From Prochlorococcus sp. scB241_528N17 (GTDB lineage Bacteria; Cyanobacteriota; Cyanobacteriia; PCC-6307; Cyanobiaceae), in contig JFLG01000066.1 of the NCBI GenBank assembly GCA_000634735.1, positions 1-64,000 on the forward strand: a DNA stretch of 64,000 nucleotides. The letters run 5' to 3'. The stretch's first letter is position 1, and each line of letters begins with the position of its first letter. Below the pieces are notes generated by a model. The model saw only the letters and a program-made list of their open reading frames with translations. It was not told where the DNA came from and searched no databases. This document shows, one piece after another, positions 46,299 to 55,378 of this stretch. The translations under genes were made by a program, and so were the position numbers.

Positions 46299-47450
46299 CT
46301 AATTTGTACTAAATCTACATGATGAAAGTTGATTCTTAATAGTTTGATGATCTAAGTTTTTACCAATTAATACTATCTTGTTAGATTTTTCTTTTGTCCA
46401 TTCTTCATCATCTAGAGAAAATCGTTTTCCAGATAGGTGAAAAATGTGTTTTCTATCACTTTCCATAAACCATAATATTCCTTTCGCCCTAAATACATTT
46501 TGTGAGATTTGATTATCTAAGAAATATTGAAACTTCCTTAAGGAAAATGGTTCAAATGTCTCATAAGAAACTGATGTAAAACCCTCTATATTATTAAGCA
46601 AATCGTGCGAATGAGAAGAGTGATCGTGTGAATGAGAAGAGTGATCATGTGAATGAGAAGAGTGATCGTGTGAATGAGAAGAGTGATCATGTGAATGAGA
46701 AGAGTGATCGTGCGAATGAGAAGAGTGATCGTGTGAATGAGAAGAGTGATCGTGCGAATGAGAAGAGTGATCGTGTGAATGAGAAGAGTGATCGTGTGAA
46801 TTGTCTTCTACATTTTCTTTATCCTTGTGGAATTTAAAAGTATCTGTTTCAAATAGACCTACACTCATTATTGTTTGTAATCCAACCTCACTATTGGTTG
46901 ATCTCAATATCCTTGGTTCTTTTTTTATTTTATTTATAAATTTTTCGACTTTCTTTAGTTTTTCTTCGTTGACTAAATCACATTTATTAAGGAGAAGGAT
47001 ATCACCATATAAAATCTGAGAGTAGGCGACACTTGAATTATTAATTTCAAAATCAAAATTTTCTCCATCTATGACAGTGATGATTGAATCTAATCTTACT
47101 TTTTCCCGAAGATCTCCAGCTGCAAAAGTCATGGCAACTGGTAATGGATCTGCTAGCCCAGTAGTTTCGACAATCAAATAGTCTATTTTTTCAGATCTTT
47201 CTAAAACTTTGGACACTGTATTTAATAATTCACCATTGATAGAGCAACATATACAGCCATTATTTAATTCGATCATATCTTCTGAGCCCTCTATTATTAA
47301 GTCATTATCTATTCCTATCTCTCCAAATTCATTAACCAAAACAGCTGTTTTAAGACCAACTTGATTTTTTAAAATATGATTTAAAAGCGTAGTTTTGCCA
47401 GAACCTAAAAATCCACTAATAATCGTAACAGGTAATAACTTTTTAGACAT
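46299..47450 (-). CDS. COG0523/CobW-type GTPase metallochaperone with His-rich repeats
   Basis: A 383-residue G3E GTPase. Walker A is GFLGSGKT at 13-20, the metal-binding CxCC is GCICCSING with Cys66, Cys68 and Cys69. The ETTGLADP switch and NKCDL guanine motif are near 95 and 154. Between the GTPase and the C-terminal CobW_C domain (about 300-378), residues ~216-283 form ten SHDHS/HS-type repeats with some 30 histidines. Such His loops store or sense Zn, Ni or Co. Family members deliver metal to enzymes; the metal is not determinable here. It is near a pterin dehydratase and LarC. Confidence 0.9.
   Translation of the reverse strand: MSKKLLPVTIISGFLGSGKTTLLNHILKNQVGLKTAVLVNEFGEIGIDNDLIIEGSEDMIELNNGCICCSINGELLNTVSKVLERSEKIDYLIVETTGLADPLPVAMTFAAGDLREKVRLDSIITVIDGENFDFEINNSSVAYSQILYGDILLLNKCDLVNEEKLKKVEKFINKIKKEPRILRSTNSEVGLQTIMSVGLFETDTFKFHKDKENVEDNSHDHSSHSHDHSSHSHDHSSHSHDHSSHSHDHSSHSHDHSSHSHDHSSHSHDHSSHSHDHSSHSHDLLNNIEGFTSVSYETFEPFSLRKFQYFLDNQISQNVFRAKGILWFMESDRKHIFHLSGKRFSLDDEEWTKEKSNKIVLIGKNLDHQTIKNQLSSCRFSTN
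46600..46803 (-). repeat. Ten-unit 21-base tandem repeat encoding the His-rich loop
   Basis: On the plus strand the unit is tgatcgtgtgaatgagaaga followed by g, period 21. There are ten copies, the first with a changed beginning (aaatcgtgcg) and the last truncated. Variation is at two synonymous sites (gtg/atg and tgt/tgc), arranged in partly alternating order, which suggests expansion by slippage or unequal exchange of two-unit blocks. Each unit encodes seven residues containing three His. Confidence 0.95.
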
Positions 47451-47486
47451 TTTGACTAATTCTATGAATGAATTTAAATTTGTAAT

Positions 47487-47777
47487 TTATTGATCGAAAA
47501 CTTTATTTATTTCTGAAGCTAATGTTTGATCCAGATTTGTTATACCTCCTAAATCATGAGTACTTAACCTAATTTTTACTTTTGAATAAACGTTTTCCCA
47601 GTTAGGATGATGGTTATATTTTTCGCAGATGAAAGCAATTTTAGTCATAAATGAGAAGGCTTCAATAAAATTAAAGAATTTAAATTCTCTTTGTAGTTGT
47701 TCATCGTGAATTTCCCAGCCAGGTATTTTGACAACTAATTCCTTCAATTCTTCAACTTGCAAAAGGTAAGGTTTCAT
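47487..47777 (-). CDS. phhB: Pterin-4a-carbinolamine dehydratase
   Basis: A 96-residue enzyme that dehydrates 4a-hydroxytetrahydropterins. The family pattern is seen as EKYNHHPNWENVYSKVKIRL and STHDLGGIT with His-His and the Trp and Asp at the right spacing (about residues 52-83). LKELVVKIPGWEIHDEQLQR opens the domain. No phenylalanine hydroxylase is nearby, so the role may be folate/pterin recycling, or a moonlighting function. It follows the YjbQ gene by 13 bases and lies 36 bases upstream of the COG0523 GTPase gene, all on one strand. Confidence 0.93.
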   Translation of the reverse strand: MKPYLLQVEELKELVVKIPGWEIHDEQLQREFKFFNFIEAFSFMTKIAFICEKYNHHPNWENVYSKVKIRLSTHDLGGITNLDQTLASEINKVFDQ

Positions 47778-47790
47778 TAAATGATTTATA

Positions 47791-48276
47791 TTAGGTCTTA
47801 TTAATTACATTATAAATATTTTGCCTTTTCTCACCAATTATATGTACATTTAAAACCCTTTCTTTTTGATCAAATCTATGTTCCCATAAATACACTGCTT
47901 GCCATGTACCAAGCATAATATTGCTGTCCTGAAAACTTAACGATAAACAAGTGTTTGTTAAAGATGTTTTAATATGAGCTGGCATATCGTCAGCACCTTC
48001 TTGATAATGTTTATAAGAAATTTCTTCTCTATTTTTTGATAAGGTTAAGTAGGAATTATATGGGACTATGGATTGTATATATTTTTTTAAGTCTCTAAGT
48101 ACGTTTGGATCAGCATTCTCATTAATAGTTAAGCTGCAACTTGTATGAAGTGAAGTTAAATTTAAAATTCCTGATTCAAAATTATTCTTTTCAATAAATA
48201 AATTCAAATCATTGGTTATGTCAATAAAACCCTCACCGTTAGTAGTAAATTCTAATTTTGAAAATATTTGTTCCAT
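47791..48276 (-). CDS. YjbQ/UPF0047 family protein
   Basis: A 161-residue single-domain protein with the UPF0047 beta-rich fold. Motifs are GILNLTSLHTSCSLTINENA (about 36-55), DDMPAHIKTSLTNTCLSLSF (about 96-115) and MLGTWQAVYLWEHRFDQKER near 121-140. The two His residues bind a metal in solved structures; E. coli YjbQ has weak thiamine-phosphate synthase activity. Its physiological role is not settled. It is the first gene of a three-gene run with phhB and the COG0523 GTPase. Confidence 0.92.
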   Translation of the reverse strand: MEQIFSKLEFTTNGEGFIDITNDLNLFIEKNNFESGILNLTSLHTSCSLTINENADPNVLRDLKKYIQSIVPYNSYLTLSKNREEISYKHYQEGADDMPAHIKTSLTNTCLSLSFQDSNIMLGTWQAVYLWEHRFDQKERVLNVHIIGEKRQNIYNVINKT

Positions 48277-48384
48277 ATAAATAAAAACTCATTTAATAGA
48301 TATTCTATTATGGATAAACAATGTATGTTTTATGCAAACATCAAAATTTTTATCTTAAAATGAATTTAATTTACATTTAAATTT

Positions 48385-49890
48385 TTGGCCGAAATTCATT
48401 GGAATAAGCTGGGAGCTTATCTTAAAGAAACTCAAATATTAGGTTCAATCCAAAATACGCTTTATTGGGATCAGAATACTGGGATGCCTAAGAAAGGCGC
48501 TTCTTGGAGATCTGAACAACTTACATATATTGCAAAAATCTTGCATAGTAGAAATTCTTCTGAAGAATTTTTTAATTTAATACAATCTGCTAAAAATGAA
48601 TTATTAGAGACTGAACAAAATTCTAATAATCTGCTCTTTATTAAAGAAAAAGAAAGAAACATTAATCTTTTAATTAAGGAATTTAATAGAGCGAAAAATT
48701 TAGATACCAAATTAGTTGAGTCTTTAGCAAAGGCAAAATCTAAAGGATATGAAAGTTGGCAAGAAGCTAAGAAAAAATCAGATTTTAAAGTTTTTCTTCC
48801 ATTCTTTGAGGAACTAGTCAAATTAAGGATTGAAGAGGCGAAACAAATATCAGATCAATATTCACCATGGGAGACTCTAGCCCAACCCTTTGAGCCTGAA
48901 ATAACTTTAAAGTGGTTGAATAAAATGTTCCAGCCTTTGAAAGATACTCTCCCAGAATTAATTAAAGGAATTAGCAAGTCAAAGAAATATCACTGGGATT
49001 TAAGTCCAGAATCTCAACATAATTTATGTTCTAAATTACTTGATGAGTTTGGGAGAGATAAAGATCTAGTTGTTGTTGGCAAATCTCCCCATCCTTTTTC
49101 AATTACTTTAGGACCTAATGATTATAGGATCACTACACGAATAGTTTTAGGTGAACCTCTGTCAAGTTTTTTAGCAACTGCGCATGAGTGGGGGCACTCA
49201 ATCTATGAGCAAGGTCTGCCATCTCAAAGTCATCAATGGTTTGCTTGGCCTTTAGGTCAAGCAACTTCTATGGGTATACATGAAAGTCAGTCTTTATTTT
49301 GGGAAAATAGAATAGTTAAATCCAAATCTTTTTCGAAGAGATTTTTTAAAAAATTTGTTTCATCTGGATGTACATTAAATAATTATTTTGAACTCTGGAA
49401 ATCTATTAATCATCTGGAAGCAGGATTAAATAGGGTTGAAGCAGATGAATTGACTTATGGTTTACACATTCTTATTAGAACTGAACTTGAAATAGATTTA
49501 ATTGAGGGAGGGTTACCTGCTGAGGATATTCCAACAGAATGGAATAAAAGATATGGTGAACTGTTAGGAATAAAACCATCTAATGATTCAGAAGGTTGTC
49601 TTCAAGATGTTCACTGGAGTGAAGGTGCTTTTGGATATTTCCCCTCATATTTGTTAGGACATCTTATAAGTGCACAAATATCCAATCAAATGGAAAAAGA
49701 TATTGGTTTGATTGATAATGTAATTGAAAATGGTGAATATCAAAAAATCATATTTTGGTTAAGAAATAATGTTCATAAATATGGCAGGTCAGTTAATTCT
49801 ATGGAATTGATAAGAACGGTCACTAACGAAGAACTATCACCAAACTATTTCATTAATCATTTAAAGTCTAAAATAAATGATTTTTGCTGA
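48385..49890 (+). CDS. Carboxypeptidase Taq (metallopeptidase family M32)
   Basis: A zinc carboxypeptidase of 501 residues that removes C-terminal amino acids from peptides in the cytoplasm. The catalytic HExxH is HEWGHSIYE, with His267, Glu268 and His271. The third ligand region is MGIHESQSLFWENRI near 291-305, and FSITLGPNDYRITTR near 233 is a conserved family block. The start is TTG at 48385 (MAEIHWNKLGAYLKETQILG); no upstream ATG exists in frame. Monocistronic, divergent from YjbQ over a 108-base gap. Confidence 0.93.
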   Translation: MAEIHWNKLGAYLKETQILGSIQNTLYWDQNTGMPKKGASWRSEQLTYIAKILHSRNSSEEFFNLIQSAKNELLETEQNSNNLLFIKEKERNINLLIKEFNRAKNLDTKLVESLAKAKSKGYESWQEAKKKSDFKVFLPFFEELVKLRIEEAKQISDQYSPWETLAQPFEPEITLKWLNKMFQPLKDTLPELIKGISKSKKYHWDLSPESQHNLCSKLLDEFGRDKDLVVVGKSPHPFSITLGPNDYRITTRIVLGEPLSSFLATAHEWGHSIYEQGLPSQSHQWFAWPLGQATSMGIHESQSLFWENRIVKSKSFSKRFFKKFVSSGCTLNNYFELWKSINHLEAGLNRVEADELTYGLHILIRTELEIDLIEGGLPAEDIPTEWNKRYGELLGIKPSNDSEGCLQDVHWSEGAFGYFPSYLLGHLISAQISNQMEKDIGLIDNVIENGEYQKIIFWLRNNVHKYGRSVNSMELIRTVTNEELSPNYFINHLKSKINDFC

Positions 49891-49954
49891 AACATCACTT
49901 TTAGAGAATTTGGTTGAGTGTGAGGATGTAAGATAAATAAAAAATTATTTCTTG

Positions 49955-50542
49955 ATGGCAAACCTTAATCAACCCCCAAGCAGAGTTACACCGAATTTAT
50001 TGCACATACTAAATGCGTTCACTGATAGCTCAAATACAATAATAAACACTATTGTTGAATTGAACTCTAATACCATAAATAAATATGAATTAATTACAGA
50101 AACGGGCCATCTTAAACTTGATAGAGTAGGTTATTCTTCACTTGCTTATCCTTTTGCTTATGGATGCATACCAAGGACATGGGATGAAGATGGAGATCCT
50201 CTTGACGTCGAAATTGTTAGTGTAACTGAGCCATTGATACCTGGATCTATTGTGGAGGCAAGGATTATTGGGGTGATGAAATTTGATGATGGTGGAGAGG
50301 TTGATGATAAGGTCATAGCGGTTCTCGCAGATGATAAAAGAATGGATCATATCTCAAGTTATGAAGACCTTGGAGATCATTGGTTAAAAGAAACAAAATA
50401 TTATTGGGAGCACTACAAAGATCTAAAAAAACCTGGAACATGTACTGTTAATGGTTTTTTTGGGATAGAAGAAGCTGTTAAAGTGATTAAAGATTGTGAA
50501 GAGAGATACAAAAAAGAAATTGATCCTAAATTAGTAAATTAA
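49955..50542 (+). CDS. ppa: Inorganic pyrophosphatase (family I)
   Basis: It hydrolyses PPi to drive biosynthesis. With ATG 49955 the protein has 195 residues (a TTG lies directly before). The family signature WDEDGDPLDVEIVSVTEPLI (about 71-90) carries the three catalytic aspartates. DRVGYSSLAYPFAYGCIPRT precedes it and VIAVLADDKRMDHIS follows. The N-terminus begins NLNQPPSRVTPNLLHILNAF, a longer leader than in E. coli. It ends just before hemC, which runs on the other strand. Confidence 0.96.
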   Translation: MANLNQPPSRVTPNLLHILNAFTDSSNTIINTIVELNSNTINKYELITETGHLKLDRVGYSSLAYPFAYGCIPRTWDEDGDPLDVEIVSVTEPLIPGSIVEARIIGVMKFDDGGEVDDKVIAVLADDKRMDHISSYEDLGDHWLKETKYYWEHYKDLKKPGTCTVNGFFGIEEAVKVIKDCEERYKKEIDPKLVN

Positions 50543-51499
50543 TTAATTTTTGTTTTCCCTAAATTCTTCAAATATTTTGTTGAGTATTTTGTCGGCACCT
50601 TGAAGTTTTAGTCTCTTTGCTAGTCCTATGCCTACCAGTTCAGGGTCATTAATATTGCCAATAACTTGATCTTTTATAAGCCTTTCTCCATCAAGAGAGG
50701 CAACCATACCAGTAAGGTAAAGTTGTCCATTATCAATTTTACTATTAACACCTATTGGGACTTGGCATCCACCTTCAAGCTCTCTTAAAAAAGCCCTTTC
50801 TGCCAGACATCTTTGACTAGTGGGTTTATCTTCTAAGACATTTATAATTTCTAAAACTTTTTTGTCATCAGATTTACATTCAATGCCTAACGCTCCTTGG
50901 CCAACAGCATGAAGGGAAATTTCGCTTGGTATAATTTGGTGAATTCTTGATTCAAAGCCTAATCTCTTTAAACCAGCGGCCGCAAGAATTATACAATCAA
51001 ATTCTCCGGCGTCTAATTTTTCGATTCTTGTAATAACATTTCCCCTAATATCTTTGAAAACAAGATGTGGGTACTTATTTCTTAATTGTGCAAGTCTTCT
51101 TAGAGAGCTTGTTCCAACAATCGAACCTTTAGGTAAGGTTTCTAATTTATAACAGTCATTTTTTTTGCTTACTACTAAAGCATCTGCAGGATCTTCCCTT
51201 TTTGTAATGCATCCTAATTGAAGGCCACTTGGCAAATTGGTTGGTAAATCTTTCAGAGAATGTACTGCTATATCAGCATGGCCTATAAGCATTTGTGCTT
51301 CAAGTTCTTTTGTAAATAAGCCTTTGTCGCCTATTTTTGCTAAGGCTACATCAAGGATTTTGTCTCCTTGGGTTGCCATAGCTTCTATAGATACCTCTAA
51401 ATTGGGAATATTCCTTTCTAGTTGATCTTTAACCCATAAAGTTTGAACCATTGCTAGTTTACTTCTTCTACTAGCTATTTTCAGCTTAAAATTAGTCAT
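50543..51499 (-). CDS. hemC: Porphobilinogen deaminase (hydroxymethylbilane synthase)
   Basis: It assembles four porphobilinogens into hydroxymethylbilane. The 318-residue protein carries the dipyrromethane-cofactor Cys245 in [12 protein letters not shown], the N-terminal [31 protein letters not shown] near 77 and [20 protein letters not shown] near 146. These are all intact. It is monocistronic, convergent with ppa and located 97 bases downstream of the rpoD gene on the same strand. Confidence 0.97.
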   Translation of the reverse strand: MTNFKLKIASRRSKLAMVQTLWVKDQLERNIPNLEVSIEAMATQGDKILDVALAKIGDKGLFTKELEAQMLIGHADIAVHSLKDLPTNLPSGLQLGCITKREDPADALVVSKKNDCYKLETLPKGSIVGTSSLRRLAQLRNKYPHLVFKDIRGNVITRIEKLDAGEFDCIILAAAGLKRLGFESRIHQIIPSEISLHAVGQGALGIECKSDDKKVLEIINVLEDKPTSQRCLAERAFLRELEGGCQVPIGVNSKIDNGQLYLTGMVASLDGERLIKDQVIGNINDPELVGIGLAKRLKLQGADKILNKIFEEFRENKN

Positions 51500-51596
51500 T
51501 AAATATTATTTTGAGTTTGAATTAAAAATAAAGTCGAATTTATTTTAAGCTATTCTTTTGCAAGTTTTTAAGGCTGAAAAATATACTTAACTTTTT

Positions 51597-52778
51597 TTAT
51601 TTTATATATTCTTTTAAAACCCCATTTCGATTAGGGTGTCTAAGTTTTCTGAGGGCTTTTGCCTCTATTTGTCTAATTCTTTCTCTAGTCACATCAAAAA
51701 TTTGGCCAATTTCTTCAAGAGTTTTCATTCTTCCATCATCAATTCCATATCTCAATCTGAGAACATCTCTTTCTCTTGGACTAAGAGTGGCTAAAACTCC
51801 CTCCAAATCTTCTCTCAATAAAGTTTTAGAAACATCTTGTTCAGGATTTTCTATATCAGCCTCTATAAAGTCTCCTAGTCTTGAGTCTTCTTCTTTCCCA
51901 ATTGGTGTTTCTAAAGAAATAGGAAGTTGCGCACTTTTAGCTATAAATCTTAATTTTTCAATTGTCATTTCCATACTCTCAGCAATTTCTTCTTCACTAG
52001 GTTTCCTGCCAAATTCTTGGCTAAGAACTTTTGTGGTTTTTTTAATTCTGGATATTGTCTCGTATAAGTGAACTGGCAATCTAATAGTTCTACTTTGATC
52101 CGCAATTGCTCTTGTAATGGCTTGGCGAATCCACCAAGTTGCATATGTAGAGAACTTATAACCTTTTTCATGGTCAAATTTTTCCGCTGCTCTAATCAGA
52201 CCCAAACTTCCTTCTTGGATTAAATCTTGAAATGATAAACCTCTATTCATATATTTTTTAGCAATGGAAACAACTAATCTTAAATTTGATTGAACCATTT
52301 TTTCTTTAGCTCTCCTACCCAAGAGAAGTCTTCTTCTAAATTTGGAAAGAGGCATATCTATTAATTCGGCCCATTCTCTAACAGATGGGAAATGTCCTTT
52401 TTCTGACTCATATTGAGTTGCCAGCTCTTCTAGTTGGAGTAAGTCAGCAATTTTTCTCGCAAGCTCAATTTCTTCATCTGGTCTTAAAAGTCTAATTCTT
52501 CCAATTTCCTGTAGATAAACTCTTATTGAATCTTCAGTGTAGATACCTTTTGGCCCAAGCTTTACATTTCCGAGCCCTTTATCTTCTTCTTCAGAATCAC
52601 TAAATTCATTATTATTTTCAATACTGCTTTCGTTTAACTCAGAAGATGTCTGTAAATTTTGACTTTTTTTATAGCTTTCATCTTCAACTACTGTTTCTAA
52701 ATTTGTATTAATTTTTTTATTAATCTTTTTTTTGGAACTAGGTTCGGAATTCTTTGATTCTGCTGCTACTGGACACAT
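51597..52778 (-). CDS. rpoD: Principal RNA polymerase sigma factor (RpoD/SigA type)
   Basis: The group-1 sigma-70 factor for housekeeping transcription. The 393-residue protein has a low-complexity acidic and Lys/Asn-rich N-terminus (1-75) in place of a full region 1.1. Region 1.2 begins near 84 ([13 protein letters not shown]), and region 2 spans about 162-235 ([45 protein letters not shown]). Region 4.2 has [21 protein letters not shown] strong Shine-Dalgarno (aaggag) is seven bases before the ATG. That the N-terminus departs from E. coli is typical of cyanobacteria. Confidence 0.95.
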   Translation of the reverse strand: MCPVAAESKNSEPSSKKKINKKINTNLETVVEDESYKKSQNLQTSSELNESSIENNNEFSDSEEEDKGLGNVKLGPKGIYTEDSIRVYLQEIGRIRLLRPDEEIELARKIADLLQLEELATQYESEKGHFPSVREWAELIDMPLSKFRRRLLLGRRAKEKMVQSNLRLVVSIAKKYMNRGLSFQDLIQEGSLGLIRAAEKFDHEKGYKFSTYATWWIRQAITRAIADQSRTIRLPVHLYETISRIKKTTKVLSQEFGRKPSEEEIAESMEMTIEKLRFIAKSAQLPISLETPIGKEEDSRLGDFIEADIENPEQDVSKTLLREDLEGVLATLSPRERDVLRLRYGIDDGRMKTLEEIGQIFDVTRERIRQIEAKALRKLRHPNRNGVLKEYIK

Positions 52779-52784
52779 AATTGA

Positions 52785-52791
52785 CTCCTTT
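52785..52791 (-). promoter_or_regulatory. Strong ribosome binding site of the sigma factor gene
   Basis: On the minus strand the sequence gaaaggagtcaattatg places AAGGAGT seven bases before the ATG at 52778. Such clear Shine-Dalgarno motifs are uncommon in this AT-rich window, so it fixes this start. Confidence 0.85.
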
Positions 52792-52911
52792 CTACGGTGA
52801 ATTTAACTAGATAAAATTTTATTTAGGGCTAATTTGAACATTTAGTAGTAAAGTCCCCCTTAATGTTTAAAAAACTTTTTCACAAAATGAGAATAAGAAA
52901 AGTTTTCTAAA

Positions 52912-52940
52912 TTGTTGAAAAATTTAAATAGTGCTATAGA
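52912..52940 (+). promoter_or_regulatory. Candidate sigma-70 promoter upstream of priA
   Basis: TTGTTG at 52912-52917 and TATAGA (then TT) at 52935-52940 are separated by exactly 17 bases. Transcription would start near 52947, about 155 bases before the priA TTG. In such AT-rich DNA this may arise by chance, so it is a moderate call. Confidence 0.45.
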
Positions 52941-52980
52941 TTACCTAAAGTAAAAAGTCTTGGGATTTCTCAGACAGGCA

Positions 52981-53010
52981 GATCATTTTTTGAATTTTCA
53001 GTCAATGATC
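52981..53010 (+). other. Inverted repeat/possible hairpin in the priA leader
   Basis: GATCATT at 52981-52987 pairs perfectly with AATGATC at 53004-53010 across a 16-base loop. It lies downstream of the candidate promoter, so it would form in the leader RNA of priA or in a separate short transcript. The stem is only seven pairs long and AT-rich. Confidence 0.4.
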
Positions 53011-53101
53011 AAAGCTTCATGTCTCCCTTAAGAGCAGGATACTTACAATGTGCAAAAAACACTTTGTGGAATGTTCAACAATCCAATACTAAGAAAAAGT
53101 T

Positions 53102-55378
53102 TTGAAGCCGGCAAGTAATCAGTTATTAAATATCTCTTACAAATTGGAAATTTTGCTCGATATAGGTAGTAGTAATGAAGGCTTTTACTATTTAGATGGA
53201 AATAATCTTGGGGCAGAAGTTGGAGATATTGTAAGTGTGAGACTAAGAGGGAGATTATTGAATGGGTTGGTGATTTCAAAAAAAAACTTTTCGACAAACA
53301 ATAATGATGAGGCAAATATTACTGGAAGAAAAAGCATAAGATATTTGTTTATTGAAAGTATTTTGCAGAAAAAAATAATTGATGACTCTTGGAGAGAATG
53401 GATAGAATCCTTAGCCTCTTTTTATATGGTTAGTAATTTAAAAATGTTTAAAACTGCATTTCCTCCTGGCTGGATTGGTAAATCTAACAATTTTTCTAAA
53501 GGTTTAAAAGATCAAATATGGATTGGAACTAAAAAAGAATTTGATATTAAGAAAAATGTATTAACCAAAAAAGAATTTCTTTTAATGAATACTTTGCCTG
53601 AAAAAGGTAATTGGCAAAGTGAATTAATAAAGTCTGGTTTTAATTACTCTCTAATTAACTCAATGGTTAGTAAAAATTACCTTATTAAGTCTAAAAGAAA
53701 AAAAAATATAAATACTAAATTAAATTCCTTTTTAAATGATCATATTGCAACTAAAAAACCAAATCTTACAAATGAGCAAAAAATTGCATTTCAGGAATTT
53801 CAAACAATGAAACCAGGAGATGTCTTGCTTCTATGGGGCGAAACAGGTTCAGGTAAAACAGAAGTTTATATGAGAATTGCTGAAGATCAATTTCTTAAGA
53901 AAAAAAGTTGTTTGATACTAGCCCCAGAAATCGGACTAATTCCTCAACTTATAGATAGGTTTAGTCGGCGATTTAATAATGTTGTTTACGAATATCATAG
54001 TAACTGTTCTCCTAATCATAGAAGTGTGGTTTGGAAGAAAATTAATAATGCTAATGAACCTTTAATAGTAATAGGAACAAGGTCCGCAGTTTTTCTTCCA
54101 ATGAAAAATCTAGGATTAATAATCATGGATGAAGAACATGATGTTTCTTATAAACAAGATAGTCCTATGCCTTGTTATGACGCAAGAGAGATTGCTATTG
54201 AAATAGTAAAACGGAATTCTGCAAAGTTAATTCTTGGGAGCGCAACCCCATCTATGAAAACTTGGAAAAGGTGTATTTTTGAAAAGAAATTTAAATTGGT
54301 AAGAATGACTCAAAGGATATCTAGTAATGAGATTCCTGAAATAAGAATTATTGATATGCGAAATGAGTTCAAGAAGGGAAATATGAAAATTTTTTCCAAT
54401 GAATTATTACAATTGATTCCTCAACTACGCTTAAAAAAAGAGCAGGCAATAATTTTGATCCCTAGGAGGGGGCATAGTGGGTTTTTAAGTTGTAGAAATT
54501 GCGGATATTTAATAAATTGTCCTAACTGTGATATTCCTTTATCGGTGCATCTCGGTTCACAAGGAAAAAAATGGTTAAGTTGTCATTGGTGTGATCATAA
54601 ATCGAGACTGCTCAATAGATGCCCAGATTGTCATTCAACTGCCTTTAAACCTTTTGGAGTAGGTACACAAAGGGTTATAGAGTTTTTAAATGAAGAATTT
54701 CCTGACTTAAGAGTACTTCGCTTTGATAGAGATACAACCTCAGGAAAAGATGGTCATAGAGATATTCTTTCAAAGTTTTCTAAAGGTGATGCTGATATTC
54801 TTGTTGGAACTCAAATGTTGGCAAAAGGGATTGACATCCCTAATATCACTCTTTCAGTAGTTATTGCAGCAGATGGGTTGCTTCATCGCCCAGATATTTC
54901 GGCAGAAGAAAAATCATTACAATTGTTTTTGCAATTAGCTGGAAGGGCAGGTAGGGCTCAAAAAAAAGGAAAAGTAATTTTTCAAACATATAAACCTAAC
55001 CACCCGGTAATTTCGTATTTTCAGAAAAGAGATTATGAAAGATTCTTAATTGAAAATTCGAGATTAAGAAAAGTTGCTAATTTATTTCCATTTTGCAAGA
55101 TTTGTCTATTAAAGTTTGCAGGTGAAAATTATGAGTTAACAGAATCAGTTGCAACTAAGGTGGCAAAATATCTGATAAATTTTTGTAAGAAAAATAACTG
55201 GAAATTAATTGGTCCTGCTCCTAGTTTAATTTCTAAAGTCGGCAAAAAATTTAGATGGCAAATATTAATACATGGTCCTGAAGGAACAAAGATACCTTTA
55301 CCTGATAGATCAATATTATGGAAACTTATTCCAAAAAATGTTTTTTTAACAATTGATGTTAATCCAGCTGAGTTGTAA
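53102..55378 (+). CDS. priA: Primosomal protein N' (replication restart helicase PriA)
   Basis: A superfamily-2 helicase that reloads the replisome at stalled forks. The 758-residue protein begins at TTG 53102 and has a DNA-binding N-terminus. Walker A is WGETGSGKTEVYMRIAE (about 245-261), with DEEHD near 343. Eight zinc-binding cysteines occur in CRNCGYLINCPNC and CHWCDHKSRLLNRCPDC (about 465-510). The helicase C-terminal VGTQMLAKGIDIPNITLSVV and QLAGRAGRAQKKGKVIFQTY follow. All core motifs are intact; the protein is of usual length. Confidence 0.95.
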   Translation: MKPASNQLLNISYKLEILLDIGSSNEGFYYLDGNNLGAEVGDIVSVRLRGRLLNGLVISKKNFSTNNNDEANITGRKSIRYLFIESILQKKIIDDSWREWIESLASFYMVSNLKMFKTAFPPGWIGKSNNFSKGLKDQIWIGTKKEFDIKKNVLTKKEFLLMNTLPEKGNWQSELIKSGFNYSLINSMVSKNYLIKSKRKKNINTKLNSFLNDHIATKKPNLTNEQKIAFQEFQTMKPGDVLLLWGETGSGKTEVYMRIAEDQFLKKKSCLILAPEIGLIPQLIDRFSRRFNNVVYEYHSNCSPNHRSVVWKKINNANEPLIVIGTRSAVFLPMKNLGLIIMDEEHDVSYKQDSPMPCYDAREIAIEIVKRNSAKLILGSATPSMKTWKRCIFEKKFKLVRMTQRISSNEIPEIRIIDMRNEFKKGNMKIFSNELLQLIPQLRLKKEQAIILIPRRGHSGFLSCRNCGYLINCPNCDIPLSVHLGSQGKKWLSCHWCDHKSRLLNRCPDCHSTAFKPFGVGTQRVIEFLNEEFPDLRVLRFDRDTTSGKDGHRDILSKFSKGDADILVGTQMLAKGIDIPNITLSVVIAADGLLHRPDISAEEKSLQLFLQLAGRAGRAQKKGKVIFQTYKPNHPVISYFQKRDYERFLIENSRLRKVANLFPFCKICLLKFAGENYELTESVATKVAKYLINFCKKNNWKLIGPAPSLISKVGKKFRWQILIHGPEGTKIPLPDRSILWKLIPKNVFLTIDVNPAEL

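Larger units (their letters stand above)
52779..53101. other. 323-base intergenic region between rpoD and priA
   Basis: The largest gene-free stretch in the window separates the divergent rpoD and priA genes. It holds the rpoD ribosome site, a candidate plus-strand promoter (52912-52940) and a possible hairpin (52981-53010). Two tiny plus-strand frames exist, one beginning ATGTCTCCCTTAAGAGCAGG and running into the priA start region, but no supported protein. No tRNA or tandem repeat is seen. Confidence 0.7.

Noticed and set aside
46600-46803. CRISPR array
   Set aside because: Units are contiguous 21-base repeats without spacers and encode protein in frame.
46628-46837. Plus-strand frame with repeated NEKSDHV units
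   Set aside because: Antisense shadow of the His-rich repeat of the GTPase; a 21-base period leaves all frames open.
53043-53315. Minus-strand frame of 90 residues at the priA start
   Set aside because: It overlaps the coding start of priA, has a low-quality composition and lacks any family features.
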